Shown piece by piece: positions 1 to 8,761 of a DNA stretch of 10,685 nucleotides. Positions within the stretch are counted from its first letter, which is position 1. Each line of letters begins with the position of its first letter. This DNA is from an uncultured Bacteroidales bacterium. Lineage in GTDB: Bacteria; Bacteroidota; Bacteroidia; Bacteroidales; Marinilabiliaceae. A program made the translations under genes and the position numbers. The stretch spans positions 1 through 10,685 of the forward strand of contig CAKUVM010000048.1 in assembly GCA_934699135.1 (NCBI GenBank). The letters are read 5' to 3'. The notes beneath the pieces are model-generated. The model ran no database searches. It was not told the origin of the DNA and saw only the letters and a list, made by a program, of their open reading frames with translations.

Positions 1-1
1 T

Positions 2-685
2 CATAGCGGCTTTCTTGTTGAGGCCGATGGTGCGCTCGTCATCATAGACTACTGGAAAGACGGAGACGAGAGCGTGGCCGCCTTGGTGGCGGAGGCTGAG
101 GCGCAGGTTTATGTGTTGGCAAGCCACGCACATGCCGACCATTTTAATCCAGAGACCCTCTTTTGGAAGTCGCGGCGGCCCATTCGCTACGTCCTTTCGG
201 CGGACATCCGACGCCGCAATAAGCCGTTGCGTGATGACGGCCGCATAGCGTGGCTGCACCGTGGCGAGGTCTTTGACGATGGCCGCGTGACGGTTGAGGC
301 GCATGGCTCTACTGATGTCGGCGTCTCTTGGCTCATCAGGGCGGACGGGCGCAGGCTTTTCCATGCGGGCGACTTCAACGACTGGCAGCACGCCGATGCC
401 GCGGCAGAAGACAACAGGCGGATGCACAGCTACTTCGAGGCCGAGCTGCGCAAGATGTCCGCGGCCGTGTCGGGGGCCGATGTCGCCCTCTTTCCCACCG
501 ACCCGCATTTGGGGTCCCACATTGCCGACGGACCCGCTGAGTTCTGCCGAATGACGCGTCCCAAAGTGTTCGTCCCCATGCATTGTTGGGAAGATTATGA
601 GGCGGCCGCGCCGGTGGCGCGGGCCATGGAGGAGCTGGGCGTGCGCTTTGTGCCGTGCCGCGGTCTTGCGCGAATGGATGTGTGA
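2..685 (+). CDS. MBL-fold metal-dependent hydrolase, 5'-truncated by the window edge
   Basis: The frame is open from position 2, beginning His-Ser-Gly-Phe, and runs 227 residues to TGA at 683-685. The true start therefore lies just outside the window, probably only some ten codons upstream because MBL-fold proteins of this type usually begin close to a Y-H-S-G-F motif (inference). Visible metal ligands are the HxHxDH motif (SHAHADHF, visible residues 42-47), HAGD at 121-124 and a late His at 194 (MHCWEDY), which fit the two-metal site of the metallo-beta-lactamase fold. The compact size suggests a UlaG-like or uncharacterised cytoplasmic hydrolase; I see no signal peptide in the visible part, and the substrate cannot be told. 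It lies one base upstream of pbpC and is probably in the same transcript, so a link to cell-envelope upkeep is possible but unproven. A GTG at 74 is not a credible start because it would remove conserved N-terminal sequence. Confidence 0.88.
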   Translation, partial: HSGFLVEADGALVIIDYWKDGDESVAALVAEAEAQVYVLASHAHADHFNPETLFWKSRRPIRYVLSADIRRRNKPLRDDGRIAWLHRGEVFDDGRVTVEAHGSTDVGVSWLIRADGRRLFHAGDFNDWQHADAAAEDNRRMHSYFEAELRKMSAAVSGADVALFPTDPHLGSHIADGPAEFCRMTRPKVFVPMHCWEDYEAAAPVARAMEELGVRFVPCRGLARMDV

Positions 686-686
686 G

Positions 687-3065
687 ATGGTCAGAAAGTT
701 GAAACGCTTGGTTCTGCGGCTGTGGCGGCGGCGCCCCGCCCGTCTTGTGGCCTACTTTATTTTGAGCATTGCCGCGCTTCTTTTGACGTGCGCCGTCATG
801 GTGCCGTCGCCTCTGTTCCGTAAGCCGTTGTCTGCCGTGGCCATGGCGGCCGACGGCTCGTTGCTCTCGGCCAGCGTGGCGGCCGACGGGCAGTGGCGTT
901 TTGCACAGGCCGATAGCGTGCCGCATAAGTTCGCCACCTGCATCATAGCTTTTGAAGACAAGCATTTTCGCCACCACCTTGGCATCGACCCCTTAGCTCT
1001 GGCACGTGCCGCGCGCAACGACTTGCGCCGAGGCCGCGCGGCCGAGGGGGGGAGCACCATCACCATGCAGTTGGCTCGTATGGCGCGCGGCAATCAGGCC
1101 AGGAACCTGTGGCAGAAGTTTATGGAGGCTCTGTGGGCTGTGGGCATTGAGATGACGCGCTCCAAAGACGAGATTCTTGCGCTCTATGCGTCCAATGCGC
1201 CCATGGGTGGCAATGTGGTGGGGCTGGAGGCGGCCTCGTGGAGATATTTCGGCCGCAGGCCCGCCGATTTGTCTTGGGCCGAGAGCGCCTTGCTGGCCGT
1301 GCTGCCAAACGCCCCGGCGCGCATCCATATGGCGCGTAACAGAGCCACCCTCAAAGCCAAGAGAGACAGACTGTTGAAGCGCATTGCCGACTTCGGGAGC
1401 ATAGATGAGTCCACGCTGAGGTTGGCCATTGCCGAGCCGTTGCCCGATGTGCCTTACCCCATTGAGAACCGTGCGCCGCAGTTGTTGGCGCGCCTGACGC
1501 GAGACGGTGGGCGGACGTGCGTCACCACCATCGACGCGCGCATCCAAAGGTTGGCTCAAGGCCTGGCGGACAGCTATGCCGCTCGATATGCCGCCGGCAG
1601 GGTGAACGACATCGGGGTTCTGGTGGCGGAGACGCGGACGGGGCGCGTCTTGGCCTATGTGGGCAACGCGTCTTGGCCTTCGGACACCTGGATGGTGGAT
1701 ATGGTGGCCGCCGAGCGAAGCAGCGGCAGCACGCTCAAGCCTTTCCTCTATGCCTCCATGCTCAGTGCGGGAGAACTGACGCCCAAGATGTTGTGGGCAG
1801 ACACGCCGCTAGACATCAACGGTTTCACGCCCCAAAACTATAGCCACACGTTCAGCGGTGCCGTGGCGGCAGATGTCGCGCTGACCAAGTCGCTCAACGT
1901 TCCGCTCGTGCGGATGCTTTCGGCGCACAATACGGGGCGTTTTCTTGCCGATCTCAAGCAATTGGGCTTCACCACATTGCGCTTTTCTGAGGAACATTAC
2001 GGGGCCTCGCTCATCCTTGGTGGCGCGGAGATCTCGCTTTGGGATCTTTGCGGGGCCTACGCCTCCCTCGCGCGCCGCCTCATGGCCTATGGCGGGGATG
2101 GGCGCACTATCTATGGCGATGTGGCAGACTGGGTTTGGCCGTTGCGCGTCTCTTCCGACATCTCGCCGCGCGTGGTTGCGCGCCAACCGTCCGCCACGCC
2201 TCTCTCTCCGTCGGCCATTTGGCACACTTTCGAGGCCATGTCGCGTCTCAGCCGCCCAGAGGAGGAGGCCGACTGGCAGATGTTCAGCTCCATGAAGAGG
2301 GTGGCGTGGAAGACCGGCACAAGTTACGGTGGGCGAGACGCGTGGGCTGTGGGCGTGACGCCTGGCCATGTGGTGGGCGTGTGGGTGGGCAATGCCACAG
2401 GCGAGGGGCGAGCGGGCCTCACGGGCGTGGGGTTTGCGGCCCCTGTCATGTTCGACGTCTTCTCCCTGTTGCCATCATCAGGCTGGTTTGCGGAGCCGTT
2501 AGACGATGAGGACGCCATTGCCGTGTGCCGTCATAGTGGCATGAGAGCCTCTGCCGTATGTGCCGATGTCGATACCGCGCGCTTGCCCAGGCGCTGCGCC
2601 TTCACGCCGCAGTGCCGTTTCTGCCGCGTGGCGCATCTCTCTGCCGATGGGCTCTGGCAGGTCAACAGCTCTTGCGCGAGCGTTGATGACATGATCACGG
2701 AGCGGCGGTTCGTCTTGCCGCCGGCAATGGAGTTTTACTATCGCCAGTGCCATGCCGACTATGAGCCGTTGCCGCCCTTTTCGCCGGCTTGCGATGCCGA
2801 CGGGGTGCGGAGGCTGGCCATCGTATATCCGCAGGCGGGGCAAGAGGTGGTGCGCACCCGCTCGTTCGATGGCCGTCTTCAAGGTTTTGTGTGTCAGGCC
2901 GCCGCTGCCGAGGGTGCGGCGCTCTTTTGGCATCTCGATGGCGACTATGTGGGGCAGTCGCGAGCCGATGGCAAGATGACGGTTAGCCCCGCCTCGGGGC
3001 GGCACACGCTCACCGTGGTGGACGACACGGGGCAGTCTGTCTCCGTGACTTTCTATGTCCGATGA
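687..3065 (+). CDS. pbpC: Penicillin-binding protein 1C, bifunctional glycosyltransferase/transpeptidase
   Basis: A 792-residue class A PBP that would polymerise and cross-link peptidoglycan from the outer face of the inner membrane. It has a basic N-terminus (VRKLKRLVLRLWRRR), then one membrane anchor at about residues 20-40. The GT51 domain follows, with EDKHFRHHLG (catalytic Glu about 90), GGSTITMQ (121-128) and the DEILALY segment near 161-167. The transpeptidase domain has SxxK as STLK (Ser 348, Lys 351), SxN as SLN (402-404) and KTG (542-544). A Cys-rich linker (about 610-705) leads to a BiPBP_C domain (about 705-792), the mark of PBP1C. All catalytic motifs are intact. I chose ATG 687, one base after the upstream stop; ATG 678, overlapping that stop, is also possible, while ATG 597 would add an unlikely Arg/Trp-rich extension inside the previous gene. 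The spacing suggests translational coupling. The macroglobulin gene downstream is its usual partner. Confidence 0.95.
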   Translation: MVRKLKRLVLRLWRRRPARLVAYFILSIAALLLTCAVMVPSPLFRKPLSAVAMAADGSLLSASVAADGQWRFAQADSVPHKFATCIIAFEDKHFRHHLGIDPLALARAARNDLRRGRAAEGGSTITMQLARMARGNQARNLWQKFMEALWAVGIEMTRSKDEILALYASNAPMGGNVVGLEAASWRYFGRRPADLSWAESALLAVLPNAPARIHMARNRATLKAKRDRLLKRIADFGSIDESTLRLAIAEPLPDVPYPIENRAPQLLARLTRDGGRTCVTTIDARIQRLAQGLADSYAARYAAGRVNDIGVLVAETRTGRVLAYVGNASWPSDTWMVDMVAAERSSGSTLKPFLYASMLSAGELTPKMLWADTPLDINGFTPQNYSHTFSGAVAADVALTKSLNVPLVRMLSAHNTGRFLADLKQLGFTTLRFSEEHYGASLILGGAEISLWDLCGAYASLARRLMAYGGDGRTIYGDVADWVWPLRVSSDISPRVVARQPSATPLSPSAIWHTFEAMSRLSRPEEEADWQMFSSMKRVAWKTGTSYGGRDAWAVGVTPGHVVGVWVGNATGEGRAGLTGVGFAAPVMFDVFSLLPSSGWFAEPLDDEDAIAVCRHSGMRASAVCADVDTARLPRRCAFTPQCRFCRVAHLSADGLWQVNSSCASVDDMITERRFVLPPAMEFYYRQCHADYEPLPPFSPACDADGVRRLAIVYPQAGQEVVRTRSFDGRLQGFVCQAAAAEGAALFWHLDGDYVGQSRADGKMTVSPASGRHTLTVVDDTGQSVSVTFYVR

Positions 3066-3108
3066 CAAAAATGCCGCCTTGAAAGATGGAGGAAGCCAAA
3101 TATATGCA

Positions 3109-3145
3109 TACATTTGAGGAGAGGCCGCGCCAAAGGCACGGTGGC
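3109..3145 (+). promoter_or_regulatory. Candidate promoter -7 box and 5' hairpin ahead of the macroglobulin gene
   Basis: The 113-bp gap between pbpC and the macroglobulin start contains TACATTTG (3109-3116), an exact match to the Bacteroides -7 consensus TAnnTTTG. I see no TTTG at the usual -33 distance, so the promoter is only half supported. Starting 8 nt after the box, GCCGC (3124-3128) can pair with GGTGG-C (3141-3145, one G-U), and GCC (3129-3131) with GGC (3135-3137), giving a hairpin near the expected transcript start. This would let the macroglobulin be made independently of pbpC as well as by read-through. Confidence 0.4.
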
Positions 3146-3178
3146 TTAGTTCTTCGCAACAGTAAAATCATCAAAGAA

Positions 3179-6100
3179 ATGAAAAATTCATTCCATACAG
3201 CCTTGTGGCTGCTTGTGGGCGCGATTGGCCTGCTTCTCGCTGCCTGCGGAGGTGGCGAACAGCAGACGGCCTACAACCGTTTTGTCGAGGCCTATACGTC
3301 GGGTCTCGTGCCGCGCTCTTCCACGGTGAGTGTCGTCTTGTCGCAAGACGTGTCTGAGGAGCGTATGGGCAAGGTTGATTTGCAAGAGCTGCTGACCATA
3401 AGCCCTGGCGTGAAGGGGCGCGTGGCTTTTGCCGACAGCCGCACCATTGTCTTCTCTCCCGACAGGGGTTTGGACCGCGATACCAAATATTCGGCAACGC
3501 TCAATGTTTCTGATTTGTTTGACAATGTGGCGGACGAAGAGAGCAGCTTCTCGTTTGGTTTCTTCACGCTTCCCTCCTCGTTCTCCGGCTCTCTGGAGTC
3601 ATTTGAGGAGACGACGGACGGCCATTACGAGGTCACGTTTTGCGTCATGTCGCTAGATTCCGAAGAGGCGCAGTTCGTTGAGAGTCAGGTGACTCCATCA
3701 GAGGGCAGGCCATTGTGGCAGCACTCGCCCGATGGCTGCCGGCACATCCTCAAGGTTGAGGCCGAGGCCGGTGCTGCGGGTCGCATGCTGAAAGTGAACT
3801 GCGGTGACAAGGTCATGGCCGAGGCCGAGATTCCCGCCAAGGGCGAGATGCGCGTCATGGGTGTAAGAAGCAAGACGGAAGATCAAAAATATGTCGAGGT
3901 GACGTTCTCCAAACGGCTAGACGACAAGCAAGACATGATGGGTCTGGCCGTTTTGGAAGATAATCAGAGCGAGGCCGTTGACGTTTATGGCAACACGTTG
4001 CGCCTCTACCCCGACGCTGGGCGAGATGGCAAGGTTACGGTGGTTTTGGCCGCGGCCATACGGAGCGCCTCAGGCCTCACGCTGGGTGAAGACCAGAGGG
4101 TTGAGGTGGAGCTAGACGCCACGAAACCCGCTGTGGAGTTCTTGTCTGGCGGTGTCATAATCCCGCTTACTGACAATGTGACCGTCCCGTTCCGCTCCAT
4201 ATTCATGAGGGGCGTGAGGGTGAGGGTTTTTTGCGTTTTTGCGAACAATGTGGGCCTTATGATGAGGAATGGCAGCTTGGGAGAGTCTGACCGCCTGGCG
4301 CGCTACGGCATGCCTGTGGCCGTCTCCACCATCTTCTTAGATGGTCAGGGTCTCGACCTGACCAGATGGAACACTTTCGCCATAGACATTTCCAAACTCG
4401 TCAAGGCGGAGCCCGGGGCTCTTTATCGTATTGAATTGCAGATGCCTTATGAGCTGTCTGCCTGGCCTGCGGCCAACACGGGGACGGCGGACAGGGCGGC
4501 AATAGCCAAGGCCGATGAGGCCATGCTGGCAAAGTTGCGAGACAGTTTCAGCAAAGAGGGCGGATGGTACTACGCCAACGACGACATTGACTGGGACTCA
4601 TATGATTGGACAAAGGCGGACAACCCCGACTGCTCGTCATACTATGCTCGCAAGACCGAGGGCCGCAACGTCTTCGCCACGAACATTGGCCTCACGGCTT
4701 TGGCGGGCGATGGCGGCCGTATGACCATCGTGGCTTTGAACTTGCCAGACGCTCAACCACTTAGTGGAGTAGATGTCAGCGTGATGAGCTACCAGGGACA
4801 GCAGATTGGCCACGGCAGCACCGATACCGACGGCAAGGCTGAGATTAGCATAGACAGGGCGGCGGGCAAGCCGCTGTACGTTATGGCGTCTCGCGGCGGC
4901 GATGTCTCCTACCTGCGCGTAGGGGAGGGCGAGGGTCTCTCCACGAGCGTTTTCGATGTGGCCGGGCAAGAGCCACAGGCCGGAGACGTCAAAGGCTTCA
5001 TATATGGCGAGAGGGGCGTATGGAGGCCGGGAGACGACATCCACCTCAGTTTCATGCTCCAAGACCGCGGCAAGACGCTGCCCGAGGGGCATCCCGTCAC
5101 GCTAGAGGTATACACTCCGCTCGGTCAGTTGGCCGCCAAAAAAACTCAGACGGCCGGCAGCATGGGGCTCTACTCTTTCTGCGTCAGTACCGACGCCGAC
5201 GCCCCCACGGGCAGTTGGCGCGCCTGCGTCAAGGTGGGCGGAGCGTCGTTTGAGAAGAGGCTGCGCGTTGAGACCATAAAGCCAAACAGGCTCAAGATAG
5301 ATGTCGGGGTGCCACCCTTGTTGGGCCATGGCGAGGCGCGCCCCGTCAAGCTCCACGCGGAGTGGCTCAGCGGCGCAAAGGCCGGCTCGCTCGGCTATGA
5401 GGTGACGGCCGCTTTGGCGCAGTCCGTCACCGCGTGGGAAAAGTGGAGCGGCTATGTCTTTGACGACCCGTCGGCGCGTTTCGCGCCCGAAGAGACGCAG
5501 ATCGCCAAAGGCGTGACCAATGCCGATGGCGATGCCATTGTCAGCGTTTTGCCCAAGGTGGGCGGCAAGGCTCCAGGAATGCTGCGTATGATGCTGACCA
5601 CGCGCGTCTTTGAGCCCAGCGGAGAGTTCAGTGTCGACAGCCGAATGACTACTTTCTCACCCTATGCCCGCTATGCCGGCGTCAAGAGCCCGCAGGCGGG
5701 GCCTAAGCCGCTAGAGACTGACAAACGGCACTCCTTCTCCGTGGCCTCCGTGGGTCCCGACGGGCGGCCGCAGGCGGGTGTGAAGCTGAACGTGAACATA
5801 TACAAGACAGGATGGTGGTGGTGGTGGAGCGCCACAGAGCAGATGGCGGATTTCCGCTCTAGCGAATACACCACCCCCGTCAAGACCTTAAAGCTCACCA
5901 CGGGAGTCGATGGGAAGGCCGATTTCCAGTATCTTGTGTCTCACAACGACTGGGGGTCTTATTTCATCAGCGTCACCGATCCGGGCAGTGGCCATACCGC
6001 CGGCCTTATGTCTTATTTTGACTGGCCCGGCATGACCGGCCGCTCCGCCGATGGGACGGCCGCCGCCACCGTGCTGTCTGTCAAGACGGACAAGGATGAA

Positions 6101-8572
6101 TATGGCGTCGGTGACGATGTCAGAGTGTCGTTCCCGTCCTCTGGCGGGGCCAAGGCTGTAGTGAACGTCTGCCGTGGCGGCACGGTGCAGGAGACGATGC
6201 TTAAAGACTGCGCCGAAGGCCAGACCACACTGACGCTCAAGGCCTCGGAGCAAATGATGCCCAACGCCTATGTGTGCGTGAGCCTAGTGCAGCCATATGG
6301 CCAGACGGCCAATGACGTGCCCATACGCCTTTATGGCGTCGTACCCGTCAAGGTGTCGTCCGCCCGCAGCCACCTCACGCCGGTCATAAGCTCAAAAGAT
6401 GAGTTCTCACCATGCCAGACGGCCACCATAAACGTTTCGGAGAAAGACGGCCGGCCAATGGCCTACACGTTGGCCGTGGTGGATGAGGGGCTGCTGGATC
6501 TCACTCATTTCGCCACGCCGCAGCCGTGGGGGGCTTTTTATGCCCGTGAGGCCTTGGGCGTGAACATGTGGGACGTGTATGGCAGCGTCGCCGGAGCCTA
6601 CGGCGGGCGCATTGAGCAACTCTTCAGCGTCGGTGGAGACGACGCCCTGCTGCCCGACTCGCCAAAGGCCATTGTGAACAGGTTCACCCCCATGGTCTAC
6701 TTTGACGGGCCATTCACCCTCCGCAAGGGAGGCAAGGCCACCCACAAGGTGGATGTGCCCAACTATATGGGCCGCGTCCGCATCATGGTCGTGGGCACGG
6801 ACGGAGACGCTTTCGGCGAGGCCGAGAAGAGCGTCAAGGTCAGCAAGAGCCTTATGGCCATGGGTACCATGCCGCGTCAGATAGGCGTGGGAGACAAGGC
6901 CACGGTCTCGGCCACCATCTTTGCGGCCAAGGCTGTTGGCAATGTCGAGGTGTCGCTTAGTGCCGCTGGCGGCGTCAGTGTCATCGGAGCCGCCTCCAAG
7001 ACCATCTTTTTCACGAGCGAGGGAGATCAGACTGTGACGTTTGACGTTGAGGCGGGGACCGATGAGGCCGAGGCCTCAATAGATATAAAGGCCGTGGCCA
7101 AGGCCGGCAGTGCCGACTACTCCACGCGCCTCAAGGTGCGTAAGGTGAGCCAGGAGCTCATAAGCTCACAAATGGCCACAGTCGCTCCCGGCAAGGAGTG
7201 GAAGGCCGAGGCCAGGGCCGCGAGCGGCGATATGAAGTCCGTGTTGCTTGAGCTTGGCAGTTCGCAGCCTCTCAATATGGCAAGCCGAGTGGCGCAACTC
7301 ATTGAATATCCTCACGGATGCGCCGAGCAGACAACGTCTAAGGTGCTGGCGCAACTTTGCCTGGCCGATTTCACTCAGCTCACGCCCGAGCAAAGGAGCA
7401 GGGTTGAGGCCAACGTGAACGCCGGGATCAAGAAGCTGACCTCTCATGCCGCGGCCGACGGTGGCGTGGCCTATTGGAGTGGCGGAAGCAACTCCGACTT
7501 GTTCTGCTCGGCCTATGCCTACGTCATGTATTGCGAGGCCGAGAGCCGGGGCTATTATGTGCCGTCGTCCCGTAAGGGGGCGCTGGCTCGGTTCCTGCGC
7601 ATGTCGTCAGCCAATTGGGGCAAGAAGACGGGCTCCAGCGCGGCTTCTGACTTCGCTTTCGCGCTCTATGCCTTGGCCGCCGATGGCAAGGCGCAGATGG
7701 GCGCCATGAACAGGATGAGGGAGACGCTGGCCTCCGCCAAAGACGTGCCTGCCGAGGCGTATAACGCCCTGGCCGCAGCCTACGCCGCCAGCGGCAACGC
7801 CGATGAGGCGCGGAGGCTGCTCGTCAAGGGGCAGGCCGGCACGCCCCTACGGCTCTTGGCGCAAGCGGGCGTGGCCGACCCGATGGCCGCCACCACGGCC
7901 GACGCCTTACGGAAAAAACTGGTGTCTGACCAATGGATGTCCACTTTGCAGATTGGCTCCAGCCTCCTAAGCTGGGCGCACTATGCAAAGGTGAATGCCA
8001 CGGCGCGCAGTATGGAGGCCAAGGTGACGCTCGGCGGCAAGGAACTGGCCTCCGTGAAGACAGACAAGATGGCATGGAGTCATGATGCAGCCGTCTCCAA
8101 GCCCGCTGCCGTGGCGGTGAAGAATACGGGAGACGGGACAATATTTGTGACCATGACCACCAAGGCCACGGCCACACAGACCGACGTGGCGGCTGCGTCT
8201 GACGGGCTGCGAGTGGAAGAGGCCATGCGAGGAGACTCGCGCAGGTTCAAGGCGGGGGAGACGAGGGAGGCCTCCGTCAGGGTGACGAACACATCTGGTC
8301 GAGACCTGGAGCGCGTGGCGGTCACTTACATATTGCCCGCGGGCGTGGAGATCCTCAAAGTGTCTGGTGAAGATTGCAGTCATCATGATGTAAGGGACGA
8401 TCGCGTCCTCTTCTATGCCGACAACCTGCCCGCCGGCCAGCATGCGTCCATCACGCTGACGCTGAGTGCCACATATGCCGGCACATACTATAAGCCTGCC
8501 GTGGTGGCCGAGGCCATGTATGACAGCAATGTGGGTGGCAACACTCAGAGCGGCGAGGTGGTCATTGAGTAA
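3179..8572 (+). CDS. Bacterial alpha-2-macroglobulin family lipoprotein (thioester protease trap)
   Basis: A 1797-residue secreted lipoprotein. The start at 3179 (MKNSFHTALW) puts a lipoprotein signal at the N-terminus with lipobox LLAAC and Cys 23 as lipid anchor; an in-frame ATG at 3086 would bury this signal behind 31 polar residues. Domains, by position and recognisable motifs: a bacterial Ig-like segment (about 40-140), an MG2/A2M_N region around GFIYGERGVWRPGDD (about 603-617), a bait/BRD-like segment near 965, the A2M core around MVYFDGPF (about 1170-1260), an alpha-helical thioester domain, and a C-terminal receptor-like beta domain (about 1690-1797). The thioester motif GCAEQ is intact (Cys 1381, Gln 1384). 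In this family, cleavage of the bait region lets the thioester bond the attacking protease covalently. Size matches Bacteroidota relatives. A run of five Trp (879-883) is encoded by five TGG codons (5813-5827). The E. coli counterpart is YfhM, also next to pbpC. Confidence 0.95.
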   Translation: MKNSFHTALWLLVGAIGLLLAACGGGEQQTAYNRFVEAYTSGLVPRSSTVSVVLSQDVSEERMGKVDLQELLTISPGVKGRVAFADSRTIVFSPDRGLDRDTKYSATLNVSDLFDNVADEESSFSFGFFTLPSSFSGSLESFEETTDGHYEVTFCVMSLDSEEAQFVESQVTPSEGRPLWQHSPDGCRHILKVEAEAGAAGRMLKVNCGDKVMAEAEIPAKGEMRVMGVRSKTEDQKYVEVTFSKRLDDKQDMMGLAVLEDNQSEAVDVYGNTLRLYPDAGRDGKVTVVLAAAIRSASGLTLGEDQRVEVELDATKPAVEFLSGGVIIPLTDNVTVPFRSIFMRGVRVRVFCVFANNVGLMMRNGSLGESDRLARYGMPVAVSTIFLDGQGLDLTRWNTFAIDISKLVKAEPGALYRIELQMPYELSAWPAANTGTADRAAIAKADEAMLAKLRDSFSKEGGWYYANDDIDWDSYDWTKADNPDCSSYYARKTEGRNVFATNIGLTALAGDGGRMTIVALNLPDAQPLSGVDVSVMSYQGQQIGHGSTDTDGKAEISIDRAAGKPLYVMASRGGDVSYLRVGEGEGLSTSVFDVAGQEPQAGDVKGFIYGERGVWRPGDDIHLSFMLQDRGKTLPEGHPVTLEVYTPLGQLAAKKTQTAGSMGLYSFCVSTDADAPTGSWRACVKVGGASFEKRLRVETIKPNRLKIDVGVPPLLGHGEARPVKLHAEWLSGAKAGSLGYEVTAALAQSVTAWEKWSGYVFDDPSARFAPEETQIAKGVTNADGDAIVSVLPKVGGKAPGMLRMMLTTRVFEPSGEFSVDSRMTTFSPYARYAGVKSPQAGPKPLETDKRHSFSVASVGPDGRPQAGVKLNVNIYKTGWWWWWSATEQMADFRSSEYTTPVKTLKLTTGVDGKADFQYLVSHNDWGSYFISVTDPGSGHTAGLMSYFDWPGMTGRSADGTAAATVLSVKTDKDEYGVGDDVRVSFPSSGGAKAVVNVCRGGTVQETMLKDCAEGQTTLTLKASEQMMPNAYVCVSLVQPYGQTANDVPIRLYGVVPVKVSSARSHLTPVISSKDEFSPCQTATINVSEKDGRPMAYTLAVVDEGLLDLTHFATPQPWGAFYAREALGVNMWDVYGSVAGAYGGRIEQLFSVGGDDALLPDSPKAIVNRFTPMVYFDGPFTLRKGGKATHKVDVPNYMGRVRIMVVGTDGDAFGEAEKSVKVSKSLMAMGTMPRQIGVGDKATVSATIFAAKAVGNVEVSLSAAGGVSVIGAASKTIFFTSEGDQTVTFDVEAGTDEAEASIDIKAVAKAGSADYSTRLKVRKVSQELISSQMATVAPGKEWKAEARAASGDMKSVLLELGSSQPLNMASRVAQLIEYPHGCAEQTTSKVLAQLCLADFTQLTPEQRSRVEANVNAGIKKLTSHAAADGGVAYWSGGSNSDLFCSAYAYVMYCEAESRGYYVPSSRKGALARFLRMSSANWGKKTGSSAASDFAFALYALAADGKAQMGAMNRMRETLASAKDVPAEAYNALAAAYAASGNADEARRLLVKGQAGTPLRLLAQAGVADPMAATTADALRKKLVSDQWMSTLQIGSSLLSWAHYAKVNATARSMEAKVTLGGKELASVKTDKMAWSHDAAVSKPAAVAVKNTGDGTIFVTMTTKATATQTDVAAASDGLRVEEAMRGDSRRFKAGETREASVRVTNTSGRDLERVAVTYILPAGVEILKVSGEDCSHHDVRDDRVLFYADNLPAGQHASITLTLSATYAGTYYKPAVVAEAMYDSNVGGNTQSGEVVIE

Positions 8573-8598
8573 GCTGGCGGACTAAGCCGATCTTTTGC

Positions 8599-8650
8599 GC
8601 CCCGCCGGGTCGACGCCCGTCGGCCCGGCGGGGCTTCTTGTTTTTCTTTG
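8599..8650 (+). terminator. Strong rho-independent terminator after the macroglobulin gene
   Basis: GCCCCGCCGGG (8599-8609) pairs perfectly with CCCGGCGGGGC (8624-8634). Inside it CGAC (8611-8614) pairs with GTCG (8619-8622) and U8610 can wobble with G8623, giving a nearly continuous 16-bp stem closed by a GCCC loop. A T-rich tract (TTCTTGTTTTTCTTT) follows at 8635. It lies 26 bp after the macroglobulin stop codon and ends the MBL-pbpC-macroglobulin block. Confidence 0.93.
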
Positions 8651-8761
8651 CAATAAGCACGAAAAATCATAAATTAGCAGGGTGATATTGACCTATTGTC
8701 AACAACTAAGAGCAGAAAAGGAAAACGATAATAACTGACATAAACTTCTAGCATTTAGCTA
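8651..8761. other. AT-rich intergenic segment upstream of the structured RNA
   Basis: This stretch is clearly poorer in G+C than the coding blocks on either side and has no usable ORF. The only local structure I see is a small inverted repeat, TTGAC-CTATT-GTCAA (8688-8702), which could be an operator half-site pair or chance. No TAnnTTTG box is present, so the promoter of the downstream RNA cannot be placed. If the RNA belongs to a mobile element, its left end would lie in this segment. Confidence 0.5.

Noticed and set aside
597..686. Longer PBP1C start at ATG 597
   Set aside because: The extension lies inside the MBL gene in another frame and is Arg/Trp-rich shadow translation; starts at 678 or 687 directly precede the basic stretch and membrane anchor.
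3086..3178. N-terminal extension of the macroglobulin from ATG 3086
   Set aside because: It would put 31 charged residues before a perfect lipoprotein signal peptide that starts at 3179.
5813..5827. Five TGG codons as a phase-variable repeat
   Set aside because: A triplet repeat keeps the frame when it changes length, and Trp-rich clusters at this place are usual in Bacteroidota macroglobulins as I recall them.
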